In this document: positions 56,860-64,000 of the stretch, piece by piece | How the letters are laid out: every line of letters begins with the position of its first letter | How positions within the stretch are numbered: the first letter of the stretch is position 1 | NCBI RefSeq assembly: GCF_004117875.1 | Contig: NZ_RAHW01000001.1 | Location: 558,001 to 622,000, forward strand | DNA: 64,000 bases | Direction: 5' to 3' | From: Geomonas oryzae | Lineage (GTDB): Bacteria; Desulfobacterota; Desulfuromonadia; Geobacterales; Geobacteraceae | Made by a program: the position numbers and the translations under genes | Notes under the pieces: generated by a model | Told to the model about the DNA's origin: nothing | Database searches by the model: none | Seen by the model: only the letters and a program-made list of their open reading frames with translations

Positions 56860-57425
56860 GAATCACCCTCTTTTAGGATCCTGGCCAACTTGAGGAGTTG
56901 CGAGCTGATCTTGAACCGGGACTGGTGCGCCGCCTTCATGTTGATCTCGAAACGGACCCGCCCCTCCTGCTCCACGAGCCCGATGATCCCCCCCTGGCGC
57001 GCGAAGTCCGGGACATCCCCGACGGTGAGCACCGACCTCCTTCGCGCCAGGTCGAGGACCCCCGCCAGGTAGCGTTTCTCCACCCCGCTCACCACGAGAA
57101 CGTGGCACTCGCCCAGCTCTTCACCGACCTGCAGGTGCCTCACCAGGACCGGATGCCCCAGCACCGTCTTGCCCCGGTACGGCTCCAGCGCCGCCGCAAA
57201 CGGGCCGCGCCCCATGCTGCAAATCATGAGGGGGGCGCCGTTCGAGGCGAAGGCCCCCGCCGGCCACTCGATGTACTTCGCCATGTTGTAGACCATGGCC
57301 CCCTTCACCTGGTACTCCTGCGCCCCCTCGGCCCCGAGGGGCCGGGGCCCGGACAGAAAGAGGGAGGCGGCCACAAGACCCACGGCAAGCCGGCGCGTCA
57401 TGTTGAAAAGGTTCGGCATCGGCAT
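56856..57425 (-). CDS. YfiR-type periplasmic protein (DUF4154)
   Basis: 189 residues. Signal peptide (LAVGLVAASLFLSGPRPLGA) then DUF4154: QVKGAMVYNMAKYIEWPAGA, MICSMGRGPFAAALEPYRGK and CHVLVVSG..GDVPDFARQGGIIG, ending in FEINMKAAHQSRFKISSQLL. In Pseudomonas YfiR binds the YfiN sensor in the periplasm and inhibits it; redox changes at its cysteines release it. Here C69 and C107 (approximate) are candidates. The gene is coupled to the CHASE8 protein and starts directly after the TonB receptor stop. Confidence 0.9.
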   Translation of the reverse strand: MPMPNLFNMTRRLAVGLVAASLFLSGPRPLGAEGAQEYQVKGAMVYNMAKYIEWPAGAFASNGAPLMICSMGRGPFAAALEPYRGKTVLGHPVLVRHLQVGEELGECHVLVVSGVEKRYLAGVLDLARRRSVLTVGDVPDFARQGGIIGLVEQEGRVRFEINMKAAHQSRFKISSQLLKLARILKEGDS

Positions 57426-57430
57426 CTCCC

Positions 57431-59476
57431 CTAGAACCGGTAGCTCACCTGGAGCCGGTAGGTCCTGCCGTCCTGCGGAATCACGTTCTGCACGTGATCC
57501 GTGGTGGCGGGATCGACAATACGGCGGTCCAGGAGGTTGTAGACGGAGACGGAGGTTTCAAGCCCGGGGAGCAAGGCGGTGGAGAAGAGCGTCGCGTTGG
57601 CGACCGCGTACCCCCCCGCCGACACCTGGGCGTCGTTGTGGGTGAAGTCGCGCCGGCTCACCCCCTGCAGCTCGATACCGGCGAAGAGCTTCTTCCGGTA
57701 CAGGGGCGCCGTCACGTTGAGCTTCACCAGGTGCCTGGGCGAGTAGTCCAGGCGCTCATCGGTCACGTCGTTTCGCGCCGAGACGAAGCCGTAACTCGCT
57801 CGGGCCGAGAAGCCGGTGTTCCACTGCCCCTCGACCTCGAACTCTCCTCCGAGCGCCTTAACCCGCTCTATGTTGGCGAAGGCCACCTGCGTTGCCGAGA
57901 CGTCCTCGTAACTGATCAGGTTGTCGATCTTGTTGTAGAAGAGGCTCGCGCTGGTGCGCACGATGTCGCCGTAGTACTGCTCCCAGATCGCCTCGTAAGT
58001 GCGCACCGTCTCGGGCCTAAGCGACGGGCTCGTGGCGTAACCGTTGAAGACGTCGTTGTAGTAGAGCTCGTAGGCGTTGGGAGCCCGAAACGCCTTGCCG
58101 TAGATCAGCTTGAAGACGGTCCCCTCCACGGGAGTGTAGATGAGTGCCAGGCGCGGACTCGTCGCGCCGCCGAAGGTTTCGTAGTGGTCGTAGCGCACCC
58201 CCGCGTTCAGGATCAGTTCATCCAGGATGCGCAGCTCCGCCTGCCCGAAGAGGGCCCAGAACAGGTCGCTGTGGTCGTTCTCCACGCTGCGCCCCCCGGG
58301 GACCAGGTCTACGTTCGGGATTTCCAGTTGGAAGGTGTCCCTAAAGCGGGTGCCGCCGGTCAGCTGCAGCCTCGGGAGCACCTGCCGGCTTGCCTGTGCC
58401 TCGGCGCCCCACCAGCGCGCCAGGTGGTCGTCCCGGTTCACGTAGGTGGCGGGATAAGAAATGGGATCTCGGGCGTCGCGCTCGTAGGCGAAGTCGCCGA
58501 TGAAGCGGTACTCGTCGTAGAAGAGCCGCGCGGTCACGCTGGTCCCCTCGAAGGCCTTGTCGTATTTGAGATCGAGGAAGCTGCGCCGGTCGGTGGACTT
58601 GGTGCGGGGGTCGTCGAAGATGGTGCCGAAGGATGCGGTCGGGATGCGCTTGTCGCGCGAGACGAGGGCGCCGGTCAGGGTGAAGTCGCGCAGGTGCCCG
58701 GAGGCGAATAGCGAGTAGTTGCTGTCGCGGTCCATGTTGTCCGCGATGCCGTTGTTGGTGGCGGGGTCGTTGAACTCGGGATAGAAGAGGCGGTCGTCGC
58801 CGCGGCTTACGTAACGTGAACCGGAGACCAGGAACTCGCCGCCGTTGAACGCCTTCCCGAAGGTGAGGCGCCCCGAGCCGCTCTTCTGGCTCCCGAAGCT
58901 TCCCGCCGCCTCCACGCCGTCCAGTTGCTTGCCGCTTTTGCTGATCACGTTGATGACGCCGAAAAAGGCGCCCGCGCCGTAGAGCGAGGAGCTTGGTCCC
59001 CTGATGATCTCGATGCGGTCGACGAGGGCCAAGTCGAGGATGAATTCGGTACCTATGGCGGCGGATTCGTAGATGACGTCGTTGACCTGGTGCCCGTCGA
59101 GCAGCAGGAGAACGCGGGTGTTGTAGTCGCCGGGGCGGTTGAAGCCGCGCGTCCCTATGTAGCTGTAGTTGCGGTCGTAGGTGGCGAAAAAGCCGCGCGT
59201 CGCCTTCAAGACGTCCGCCAGGGTGCGCCACCCGTAATGCCTGATCTCGTCCGAGGTCACCACGGTCACCGACGCCGGCGCCTCGGTCACCACCTGCTCG
59301 AACTTGGAGACGCCGTAGACCTTTTCCACCTTCAGGTTGGTGAGCTGTTCCAGGTCCATGGCGCCCAGGTCCTGGGCGGGCTGCTCGACGGCGTCATCCG
59401 CGCGCGCCGTCCCGCAGAGCAGGGAGAGCAGCAAGCCGGCCAGGGACACCAGAAGCCTGCAACGGTTTCTTGTCAT
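57431..59476 (-). CDS. TonB-dependent outer membrane receptor
   Basis: 681 residues. A signal peptide (LLVSLAGLLLSLLCGTARAD) is followed by a plug domain: VTVVTSDEIRHYGWRTLADV, IGTRGFNRPGDYNTRVLLLL, IEIIRGPSSSLYGAGAFFGV and a beta-barrel ending LQVSYRF, the outer membrane C-terminal signature. Substrate is unknown. In many Geobacter-type genomes this receptor class (LEQLTNLKVEKVYGVSKFEQ) is found before yfiR and a signalling gene, suggesting a sensing role. Start 59476 has GGAGGAAG. The AT-rich upstream region has a Fur-like sequence. Confidence 0.92.
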   Translation of the reverse strand: MTRNRCRLLVSLAGLLLSLLCGTARADDAVEQPAQDLGAMDLEQLTNLKVEKVYGVSKFEQVVTEAPASVTVVTSDEIRHYGWRTLADVLKATRGFFATYDRNYSYIGTRGFNRPGDYNTRVLLLLDGHQVNDVIYESAAIGTEFILDLALVDRIEIIRGPSSSLYGAGAFFGVINVISKSGKQLDGVEAAGSFGSQKSGSGRLTFGKAFNGGEFLVSGSRYVSRGDDRLFYPEFNDPATNNGIADNMDRDSNYSLFASGHLRDFTLTGALVSRDKRIPTASFGTIFDDPRTKSTDRRSFLDLKYDKAFEGTSVTARLFYDEYRFIGDFAYERDARDPISYPATYVNRDDHLARWWGAEAQASRQVLPRLQLTGGTRFRDTFQLEIPNVDLVPGGRSVENDHSDLFWALFGQAELRILDELILNAGVRYDHYETFGGATSPRLALIYTPVEGTVFKLIYGKAFRAPNAYELYYNDVFNGYATSPSLRPETVRTYEAIWEQYYGDIVRTSASLFYNKIDNLISYEDVSATQVAFANIERVKALGGEFEVEGQWNTGFSARASYGFVSARNDVTDERLDYSPRHLVKLNVTAPLYRKKLFAGIELQGVSRRDFTHNDAQVSAGGYAVANATLFSTALLPGLETSVSVYNLLDRRIVDPATTDHVQNVIPQDGRTYRLQVSYRF

Positions 59477-59895
59477 CGTCTTCCTCCAGCAATCCACTTC
59501 CTCTGTACCAGTGCCGGCTGGTCGGAACAACGAGCCCGAGGAAGAAGGAGCTGCAATGTATCAAGCAGGTGGCCGAAGCTGCCTGATAGGTAACGGATCA
59601 TTTAATATTTTATTATTATTGTCAATGTTTAATATTGTATCTGCGCCCCTGTACTGCTATGCGACATAGAAGTCGGGACAACCAAGTCAAGTCTCGCAAC
59701 TGATACTTTGTTAAACGCCAATAGTTGGTATCCGTTGCAATGCGGGGAATCGTATCATACATAAGGTACATTGCAATTGAGCATATAAGCCTTCTTCACT
59801 TCCTGTTCTCCCAATTGACCTATGTCACTTTTCGGCTGTTCTTCCGCGAAAATTAGCACGGTGATACGCGACTGAGGAAAGTCCTTCCGAAAACG
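59477..59895. other. Non-coding stretch upstream of the TonB receptor
   Basis: About 420 bp with no supported gene. It is clearly AT-richer than its neighbours between 59590 and 59830 and must hold the receptor promoter. No riboswitch core that I know was found in it. Confidence 0.5.
59605..59635 (-). promoter_or_regulatory. Fur-like box and -35 element for the TonB receptor
   Basis: On the minus strand TTGACAATAATAATAAAAT overlaps a TTGACA -35 and resembles the GATAAT-rich Fur box (about 11 of 15 positions). A weak -10 follows. It lies about 130 bp before the start. Confidence 0.35.
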
Positions 59896-59930
59896 AAAAA
59901 GGGCCAGTTAAGCTGGCCCTTTTTCCGTCG
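59896..59930 (-). terminator. Terminator after the 119-residue gene
   Basis: AAAAAGGGCCAG (59896-59907) / CTGGCCCTTTTT (59913-59924): a strong stem with T runs on both sides. Confidence 0.9.
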
Positions 59931-59953
59931 GTTTTTACTGTGTGGTGTTCGTA

Positions 59954-60313
59954 CTAGGCGGGGATATGCTCCGCGGCGCCGATTTCGGTCAGGTAGAGAC
60001 GGACCGTGACGGAGCAGTCCGAGCCTGCGCCCTTCACCAAAGCCACCACCTTCTCGAGAATGGCTCCCGCCAGCTTGTTCTCCACGGCGGTGCGGGGCCC
60101 GAGGCTGCGTGCGAGCACTATGATGCGCAGGTCCGCCCCGGTGTCGCGGCCGCTCGCCTGGGAGAACTGCAGCGAGATCTGCTCCGGTTTGAGGATCGCC
60201 ATCTTGCCGCCGCGGATTTCCAGTAACCCTGAAATGATGGAAGGGACATCCTTCGCGAGGGCGTCCAGCACCTCGTCCTTCACATTCGCCTTATGGACTA
60301 TCGCCACATTCAT
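59954..60313 (-). CDS. Unidentified protein, possible tautomerase-like fold
   Basis: 119 residues, soluble, no cysteine motif and no membrane helix. It begins MNVAIVHKANVKDEVLDALA and ends SVTVRLYLTEIGAAEHIPA. The second half (RTAVENKLAGAILEKVVALV, then SVTVRLYLTEIG) reads like a beta-alpha-beta unit found in 4-oxalocrotonate tautomerase-type proteins, but the N-terminal Pro catalyst is absent. So function is unknown. AGGAGGAAG lies before ATG 60313 and a terminator follows, supporting a real single-gene unit. Confidence 0.75.
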   Translation of the reverse strand: MNVAIVHKANVKDEVLDALAKDVPSIISGLLEIRGGKMAILKPEQISLQFSQASGRDTGADLRIIVLARSLGPRTAVENKLAGAILEKVVALVKGAGSDCSVTVRLYLTEIGAAEHIPA

Positions 60314-60396
60314 GATTACTTCCTCCTTGTGCAGTATGAGCGGTGAACAATCGGGGCAGTATAGAAGAAAATGAGTGATACATCAATAAAGAGAAT

Positions 60397-60426
60397 AAAA
60401 AAGGACCAGCGTGATCACTGGTCCTG
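60397..60426 (-). terminator. Terminator after the kinase remnant
   Basis: On the minus strand AGGACCAG (60426-60419) pairs with CTGGTCCT (60410-60403), followed by TTTTTTA. Confidence 0.75.
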
Positions 60427-60453
60427 TGAAAGTAGAGGCTGTGAGAGTTGGTG

Positions 60454-60613
60454 CTACGGCAGCGTGAAGAAGAAGATGGCCCCCTGTCCCCTTTGCGACT
60501 CCGCCCGGATCTTTCCCTTATGCCGCTGCACGATGCGGTGCACCGTGGCGAACCCGATGCCGTTACCGTCGAACTCCCTTCCGTGCAGGGTCTGCTCATA
60601 TCGCCACTGCTGG
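60454..60613 (-). pseudogene. 3' remnant of a sensor histidine kinase
   Basis: The minus strand reads QTLHGREFDGNGIGFATVHR, then IVQRHKGKIRAESQRGQGAI and FFFTLP before a stop at 60454. These are the last about 50 residues of a HATPase_c domain (G2 box GxGIGFA and the final FFTLP strand). Upstream the frame soon meets a stop and has no start codon or earlier kinase motif. A terminator stands directly after it. A deletion probably removed the rest. The remainder to 60821 shows nothing else. Confidence 0.8.
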
Positions 60614-60821
60614 ATGTTTAAAATTTATCAAAAAACAGCTCACGCTAGTTAATAGCAAGATTAAATACAACAAAAAAATGTGATACGTTTCTTCGCGGGT
60701 ACTATGGCACCAAAATGTTCGTACTATTCAAGAAAGGCTCCATGTTCTATGCTGCCGAAACCGCTGCCGCCACTGCGGCACTGCGGGTGACCAGCAATCA
60801 TTTTATGGACAGGAGGCCTTC

Positions 60822-61469
60822 GTGAAAGTTATCGCAATCAACGGCAGCCCGAGGAAGAAATTCAATACTGCTCAGGTGCTGCAAAAAGCGCTGGACGGGG
60901 CAGCTGCGAAAGGGGCGGAGACGGAACTGATTCATCTGTACGACGTCGACTTCAAGGGGTGCACGAGCTGTTTTGCCTGCAAGCTGAAGGACGGGAAGAG
61001 CTACGGGAAGTGCGCCATGAGAGACGGGCTTACGCCGGTTTTGGAGAGGATCGCACAGGCGGACGCCCTGGTGCTTGGCTCGCCGATCTATTTCGGAAGG
61101 GTTACCGGTGAGATGAGCTCTTTCATGGAAAGGCTCCTCTTCCAGTACTTCGTCTACTCCCAGCCGCCGGCGTCCCTGTTCGGCAGCAAGATCCGCACCG
61201 GGTTCATCTACACCATGAACGTCCCGGAGGAACTGATGCAGCAGTGGAACTACCAGGTCCACACGTCGGGAAATGAGAACTACCTGCGGGCCATTTTCGG
61301 CGAGTGCGAGTCGCTTTACTGCAACGAGACGCTTCAGCTTACGGACTACAGCAAATACGTCTTCAGCTACTACGACCCCGAGCAGCGGCGGGAACGGCAC
61401 AGCGTGCTCTTCCCGGAGAACTGCCGCAAGGCGTTCGAGATGGGCGAGCGGCTGGTAACAATGGCATAA
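60822..61469 (+). CDS. Flavodoxin-like NAD(P)H-dependent FMN reductase
   Basis: 215 residues. The N-terminal phosphate-binding loop VIAINGSPRKKFNTAQVL is the FMN site of the NADPH-dependent FMN reductase/flavodoxin family. CTSCFACKLKDGKSYGKC and MRDGLTPVLERIAQADALVL followed by SPIYFGRVTGEMSSFMERLL mark the iron-sulfur flavoprotein-like subgroup, although the cysteine spacing is not the full 4Fe-4S motif. It probably transfers electrons from NAD(P)H to quinones or other acceptors. Start is GTG 60822 after ACAGGAGG. It is read alone. Confidence 0.9.
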   Translation: MKVIAINGSPRKKFNTAQVLQKALDGAAAKGAETELIHLYDVDFKGCTSCFACKLKDGKSYGKCAMRDGLTPVLERIAQADALVLGSPIYFGRVTGEMSSFMERLLFQYFVYSQPPASLFGSKIRTGFIYTMNVPEELMQQWNYQVHTSGNENYLRAIFGECESLYCNETLQLTDYSKYVFSYYDPEQRRERHSVLFPENCRKAFEMGERLVTMA

Positions 61470-61517
61470 AGGATGGCACCCTCCCCCACTGCCCCTTCCG
61501 GCAAGTCTCCACTAAAA

Positions 61518-61555
61518 CAAAAAGGCGTCGGCATTGCCGACGCCTTTGCTTTTTC
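61518..61555. terminator. Bidirectional terminator between convergent genes
   Basis: AAAGGCGTCGGCA (61521-61533) pairs with TGCCGACGCCTTT (61535-61547), with A/T runs on both sides. Confidence 0.9.
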
Positions 61556-61581
61556 GATGCAGCATGACCAGCGAGAACGCG

Positions 61582-62664
61582 CTAGGGTATCCTCGACGCG
61601 AAGGAGACACCGTCGACGATAAGCGTTTTGTTGTCGTCCGAGACTGCAATACTCCCGGTTCCCGAGTTGACGCCCCAGTCACCGTTGGTATCGACTGCAG
61701 CGTTTGTCGTTATGACATGGGTCGCAGGGTTCCAGGTGTAGGTACCACTCTCGATGCCGGGCCAACCGCTGCCATCGGGCGTTCCATCGTGGGCGAGCAT
61801 GAAGGTTGTGTCGTTGATGATGGTGATGGCGATGGAGCCTCCCGGGCCGGGGCGATACCATCCACCGACGAGCGCGTTGGTGCCGGAAGGAAGGACACGG
61901 GTCGCAAAGGCGGAATCGTTGACGAGAAGGGTATTGTTGTCCGCCGACACGGTCAGTTTGAGCGGCCCTGCATTGGAGAAGCCCCACTGTCCGTTGGTAT
62001 CCGCCGTCACGGTGGGGATGAAGGCGCCGGTGCTCTCATTCCAGGTGTAGGTGCCGGACTCCATCCCCGGCGTCCCTGATGGATCGGCCTGCACGTCACC
62101 GTCATGAGCCATCATGAACCTCTGGCCGTCGACGAAGTTGATGACGACGGGCCCCTTCGCCTGTCCCGCGTTGGGATATGCGGCATACCAGCTTCCCACG
62201 AGCTTGGAGGTAGCGGTGCCGAATTCGGTAACGGCGGTGGCGATGGCGGTGGCAGGCGACGCGTTCCCGAAGGCGTCATACGCAACCACGGTATAGCTGT
62301 ACTTGGAACCCGCAGCGAGCCCGGTGTCGGTGAAAGTCGTCCCGGTCACCGTGCCGACCTGGGAAGCGCCACGGAAGATTTTGTACGCGGCCACCCCGAC
62401 GTCGTCGGTCGCGGCGGTCCAGGTGAGTTTTATCTGGGTGGTCGAGAGGGCGATCGCACTCAGGTTGGTGGGGGCGGTCGGCGGGACGGCGTCGGGCGTG
62501 ACGTTCAAAAAGGCGTTGATCACGCTTTGCAACTCGCTGAGAGAGACCTTGCCGTCGAGGTTCAGGTCTCCCGGAAGAGCGGTCCCGGCGCTCGCCGGAA
62601 AGGGCATCAACATGGCCGCCGCAACGGCGGTGAACAGACTTCTCCTCAGATTCTCCTTAAACAT
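61582..62664 (-). CDS. Secreted dockerin/FN3 protein with tandem repeats
   Basis: 360 residues. Signal peptide (LFTAVAAAMLMPFPASAGTA), then a dockerin-like calcium loop LPGDLNLDGKVSLSELQSVI with D-x-N-x-D-G ligands, then one fibronectin type III domain (PTAPTNLSAIALSTTQIKLT, then YKIFRGASQVGTVTGTTFTD). Two copies of an 80-residue repeat follow, each with a GSWY or GGWY start, AHDG, G-ESGTYTWN and DTNG-WG. It should act outside the cell, perhaps in adhesion or polysaccharide contact; no cohesin is visible. Start has GGGGAGGGGATC. Confidence 0.85.
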   Translation of the reverse strand: MFKENLRRSLFTAVAAAMLMPFPASAGTALPGDLNLDGKVSLSELQSVINAFLNVTPDAVPPTAPTNLSAIALSTTQIKLTWTAATDDVGVAAYKIFRGASQVGTVTGTTFTDTGLAAGSKYSYTVVAYDAFGNASPATAIATAVTEFGTATSKLVGSWYAAYPNAGQAKGPVVINFVDGQRFMMAHDGDVQADPSGTPGMESGTYTWNESTGAFIPTVTADTNGQWGFSNAGPLKLTVSADNNTLLVNDSAFATRVLPSGTNALVGGWYRPGPGGSIAITIINDTTFMLAHDGTPDGSGWPGIESGTYTWNPATHVITTNAAVDTNGDWGVNSGTGSIAVSDDNKTLIVDGVSFASRIP

Positions 62665-62954
62665 GATCCCCTCCCCAGGAACATCATTGCATAAGTCTTA
62701 TTGGTCCTCACAAAAAAAGCTACCTGCTAGTACACTGTTTCATTTCTCATGTCAACACGAATCAAGCAGGTTTTTCAAAGACATAGAACGGGCATGAAGA
62801 CTTTGACGCGTCCATCCCCCCCTGCTGAACCACCTCCATTGGTAGTTATAGACCTACGCGTTACGCTTTTTCCCTCCGCCTTTACTTAAAGTTTAGCTCT
62901 GTGGTTCCCGATGAATGGATCAATGAGATGTGCAACTGGGAAAAGGGAGGAACC

Positions 62955-63383
62955 ATGCCGATTGTAACTTGGGACGGAAGCTTGGCGGTCGGGCACGAAA
63001 TGATAGATGAACACCACGAACACCTCGTGGAACTGCTCAATAAAGCGTATGACGAGTTCTGTGAAAAGAAAGCCGCTCAACATATCGCCGCTGTGCTCGA
63101 TGAACTGGCGGACTATGCGACGTACCACTTCGCCCAGGAAGAGCTCCTCATGGAGGAGACGGACTACCCCCGCAAGGAAGAACACCTGCTGGATCACGCC
63201 TATTTCGTAAAAAGGATCGGTGAAATCCAGAGGGATTTTGCCACCGGCGGAGTTCCCATCTCTCTCGAGATCATCTCATTCCTCAGGGGATGGCTCGTAA
63301 GACACATATCGCAGAGCGATGCAGATCTCGGTGCTCACGCGGCTAAGGTCAACAAAAAGCCTGTCATCATCACCCTCGACTGA
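62955..63383 (+). CDS. Bacteriohemerythrin
   Basis: 142 residues. The single-domain hemerythrin pattern is complete: VTWDGSLAVGHEMIDEHHEH, then YHFAQEELLM (HxxxE), EEHLLDHAYF (HxxxH) and the last VRHISQSDADLG (HxxxxD). These bind a di-iron site that carries or senses oxygen. It is cytoplasmic, with no linked signalling domain. ATG 62955 follows GGGAGGAACC; the frame extends upstream but has no homology. It is distinct from the HHE protein at 9906. Confidence 0.93.
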   Translation: MPIVTWDGSLAVGHEMIDEHHEHLVELLNKAYDEFCEKKAAQHIAAVLDELADYATYHFAQEELLMEETDYPRKEEHLLDHAYFVKRIGEIQRDFATGGVPISLEIISFLRGWLVRHISQSDADLGAHAAKVNKKPVIITLD

Positions 63384-63418
63384 TCCCGGTCGTAACCAAC
63401 CTACAATGAATATGGTAG

Positions 63419-63456
63419 CGGCAAGGCACAGGGCACCGCGCGTCCCTGCCTTGCCA
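63419..63456 (+). terminator. Hairpin after the bacteriohemerythrin gene
   Basis: GGCAAGGCA (63420-63428) pairs with TGCCTTGCC (63447-63455), with an extra GGG/CCC pair inside. No T tract follows, so termination is uncertain. Confidence 0.4.
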
Positions 63457-63663
63457 GGACCATGTCCACCTCCCCCTCCCTCACAGCACTTCTTGAATTG
63501 GTTTAAGTTCTGCCATATAGAGCCGATATCTACGCTCAACGGGATCCGTTTGTCCAACAGAGCCCACTGAACGAGACATTTCACATTTTATGGCTGTCGA
63601 TGCATACCTCAGCTGTCCCACACAGCTCACTAAAGAGGATCATAGAATGAACGGGACGAAGCG

Positions 63664-64000
63664 ATGCGCCGGACTCTGATCAATCGGTTGCCGATACGCA
63701 AAAAGATGATGCTGATCCTGATGATTACCAGCGGGTTCACACTCATTCTCGCCTCGCTCACCTTCGTGGCTGGGACCTTCATATGGGCGCGCGTCGCGAT
63801 GCGGCAAGAGCTCTCGGCACTCGCCTCGATCGTCGGGCACAACAGCTCGGCGGCGCTGGCCTTCGGCGACCGGACCGACGCACGGCGCACCCTGCAGTTT
63901 CTCGAGGACAGGAAGTACATCCTGGAGGCCCACATCCTCTCAGAGGACTTCCAGCCCTTCGCCTCGTACCGCGCGGCCGGAGCGCAATCATCGACGAGAT
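63664..64000 (+). CDS. CHASE8-type sensor protein, N-terminal part
   Basis: 112 codons before the window edge. It begins MRRTLINRLPIRKKMMLILM, a membrane helix continues (GFTLILASLTFVAGTFIWAR), and a periplasmic part follows (ELSALASIVGHNSSAALAFG then DARRTLQFLEDRKYILEAHI), matching the CHASE8 domain of the YfiN-like protein at 54715. The output domain is out of sight; it may be GGDEF or a histidine kinase. The ATG at 63647 is out of frame and gives only a short peptide. Confidence 0.8.
   Translation, partial: MRRTLINRLPIRKKMMLILMITSGFTLILASLTFVAGTFIWARVAMRQELSALASIVGHNSSAALAFGDRTDARRTLQFLEDRKYILEAHILSEDFQPFASYRAAGAQSSTR

Noticed and set aside
59477..59895. A c-di-GMP or other riboswitch before the TonB receptor
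   Set aside because: No GEMM core (CAGGGCAAACC, GGTAGC-type elements in order) nor cobalamin or TPP core could be found in the leader.
60614..60821. A riboswitch or operator before the flavodoxin-like gene
   Set aside because: GTACTAT occurs twice about 26 bp apart and a GC-rich hairpin is possible, but neither matches a known element well enough to report.

Overview
The window looks like a chromosome segment from a Geobacter-type bacterium (order Geobacterales, e.g. a Geobacter/Geomonas/Citrifermentans relative). That is an inference from the high GC content, strong AGGAGG ribosome binding sites, many multi-sensor signalling proteins, multiheme c-type cytochromes, a DUF3536 GH57 enzyme, TonB receptor/YfiR modules, and numerous short palindromic and 7-9 bp intergenic repeats. 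No rRNA, tRNA, CRISPR array, transposase, integrase or phage gene was seen.

Layout. (1) 1-9.5 kb: housekeeping and signalling. It holds the start of a 2-Cys peroxiredoxin, a ferredoxin-like protein with a His-Gly loop, a YgbA-type NO-stimulon protein with a palindromic operator, a PcnB-type nucleotidyltransferase convergent with uvrB, TatA, a GspE/PilB-type ATPase, an HDOD protein and two single-domain response regulators. (2) 9.9-38.9 kb: a dense stress-tolerance island. It holds hemerythrin-like, DUF6496, DUF3309, DUF748, DUF2892-SRPBCC, CHRD, DUF2383 and DUF1328 proteins, Ku and LigD for non-homologous end joining, a zinc alcohol dehydrogenase, an SDR remnant, a BrkB/YihY membrane protein, PPK2 and a pyruvate-oxidase-like TPP enzyme. 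Its core is a five-gene trehalose/alpha-glucan operon (treZ, DUF3536 GH57, treY, glgE, treS-maltokinase) read leftward from one good promoter. (3) 39.1-49.5 kb: a rightward respiratory operon joining an alternative complex III (ActB, an ActC-ActD fusion, ActF, pentaheme ActA) to a cbb3-like heme-copper oxidase (CcoN, a CcoO fused to a second c-heme domain, small membrane subunits and a monoheme cytochrome). (4) 49.7-59.5 kb: a leftward five-gene signalling operon: TonB receptor, YfiR, CHASE8-HAMP-GGDEF-EAL protein, MshEN-type secretion/pilus ATPase and a MASE3-PAS hybrid histidine kinase. (5) 59.9-64 kb: an unidentified 119-residue protein, a 3' remnant of a histidine kinase, a flavodoxin-like reductase, a secreted dockerin/FN3 repeat protein, a bacteriohemerythrin and the start of another CHASE8 sensor.

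How the parts work together. TreY/TreZ can release trehalose from alpha-glucan, while TreS-maltokinase plus GlgE can turn trehalose back into glucan, so one operon encodes both directions of a reserve/osmoprotectant cycle. Ku and LigD flank this operon about 19 kb apart. The respiratory operon should carry electrons from quinol through Act cytochromes to oxygen. The signalling operon encodes c-di-GMP synthesis and breakdown next to an ATPase carrying predicted c-di-GMP-binding MshEN repeats, which suggests a local sensor-to-machine pathway; it is the most promising candidate here for an undescribed system. Interspersed REP/REPIN-like palindromes mark many gene ends.
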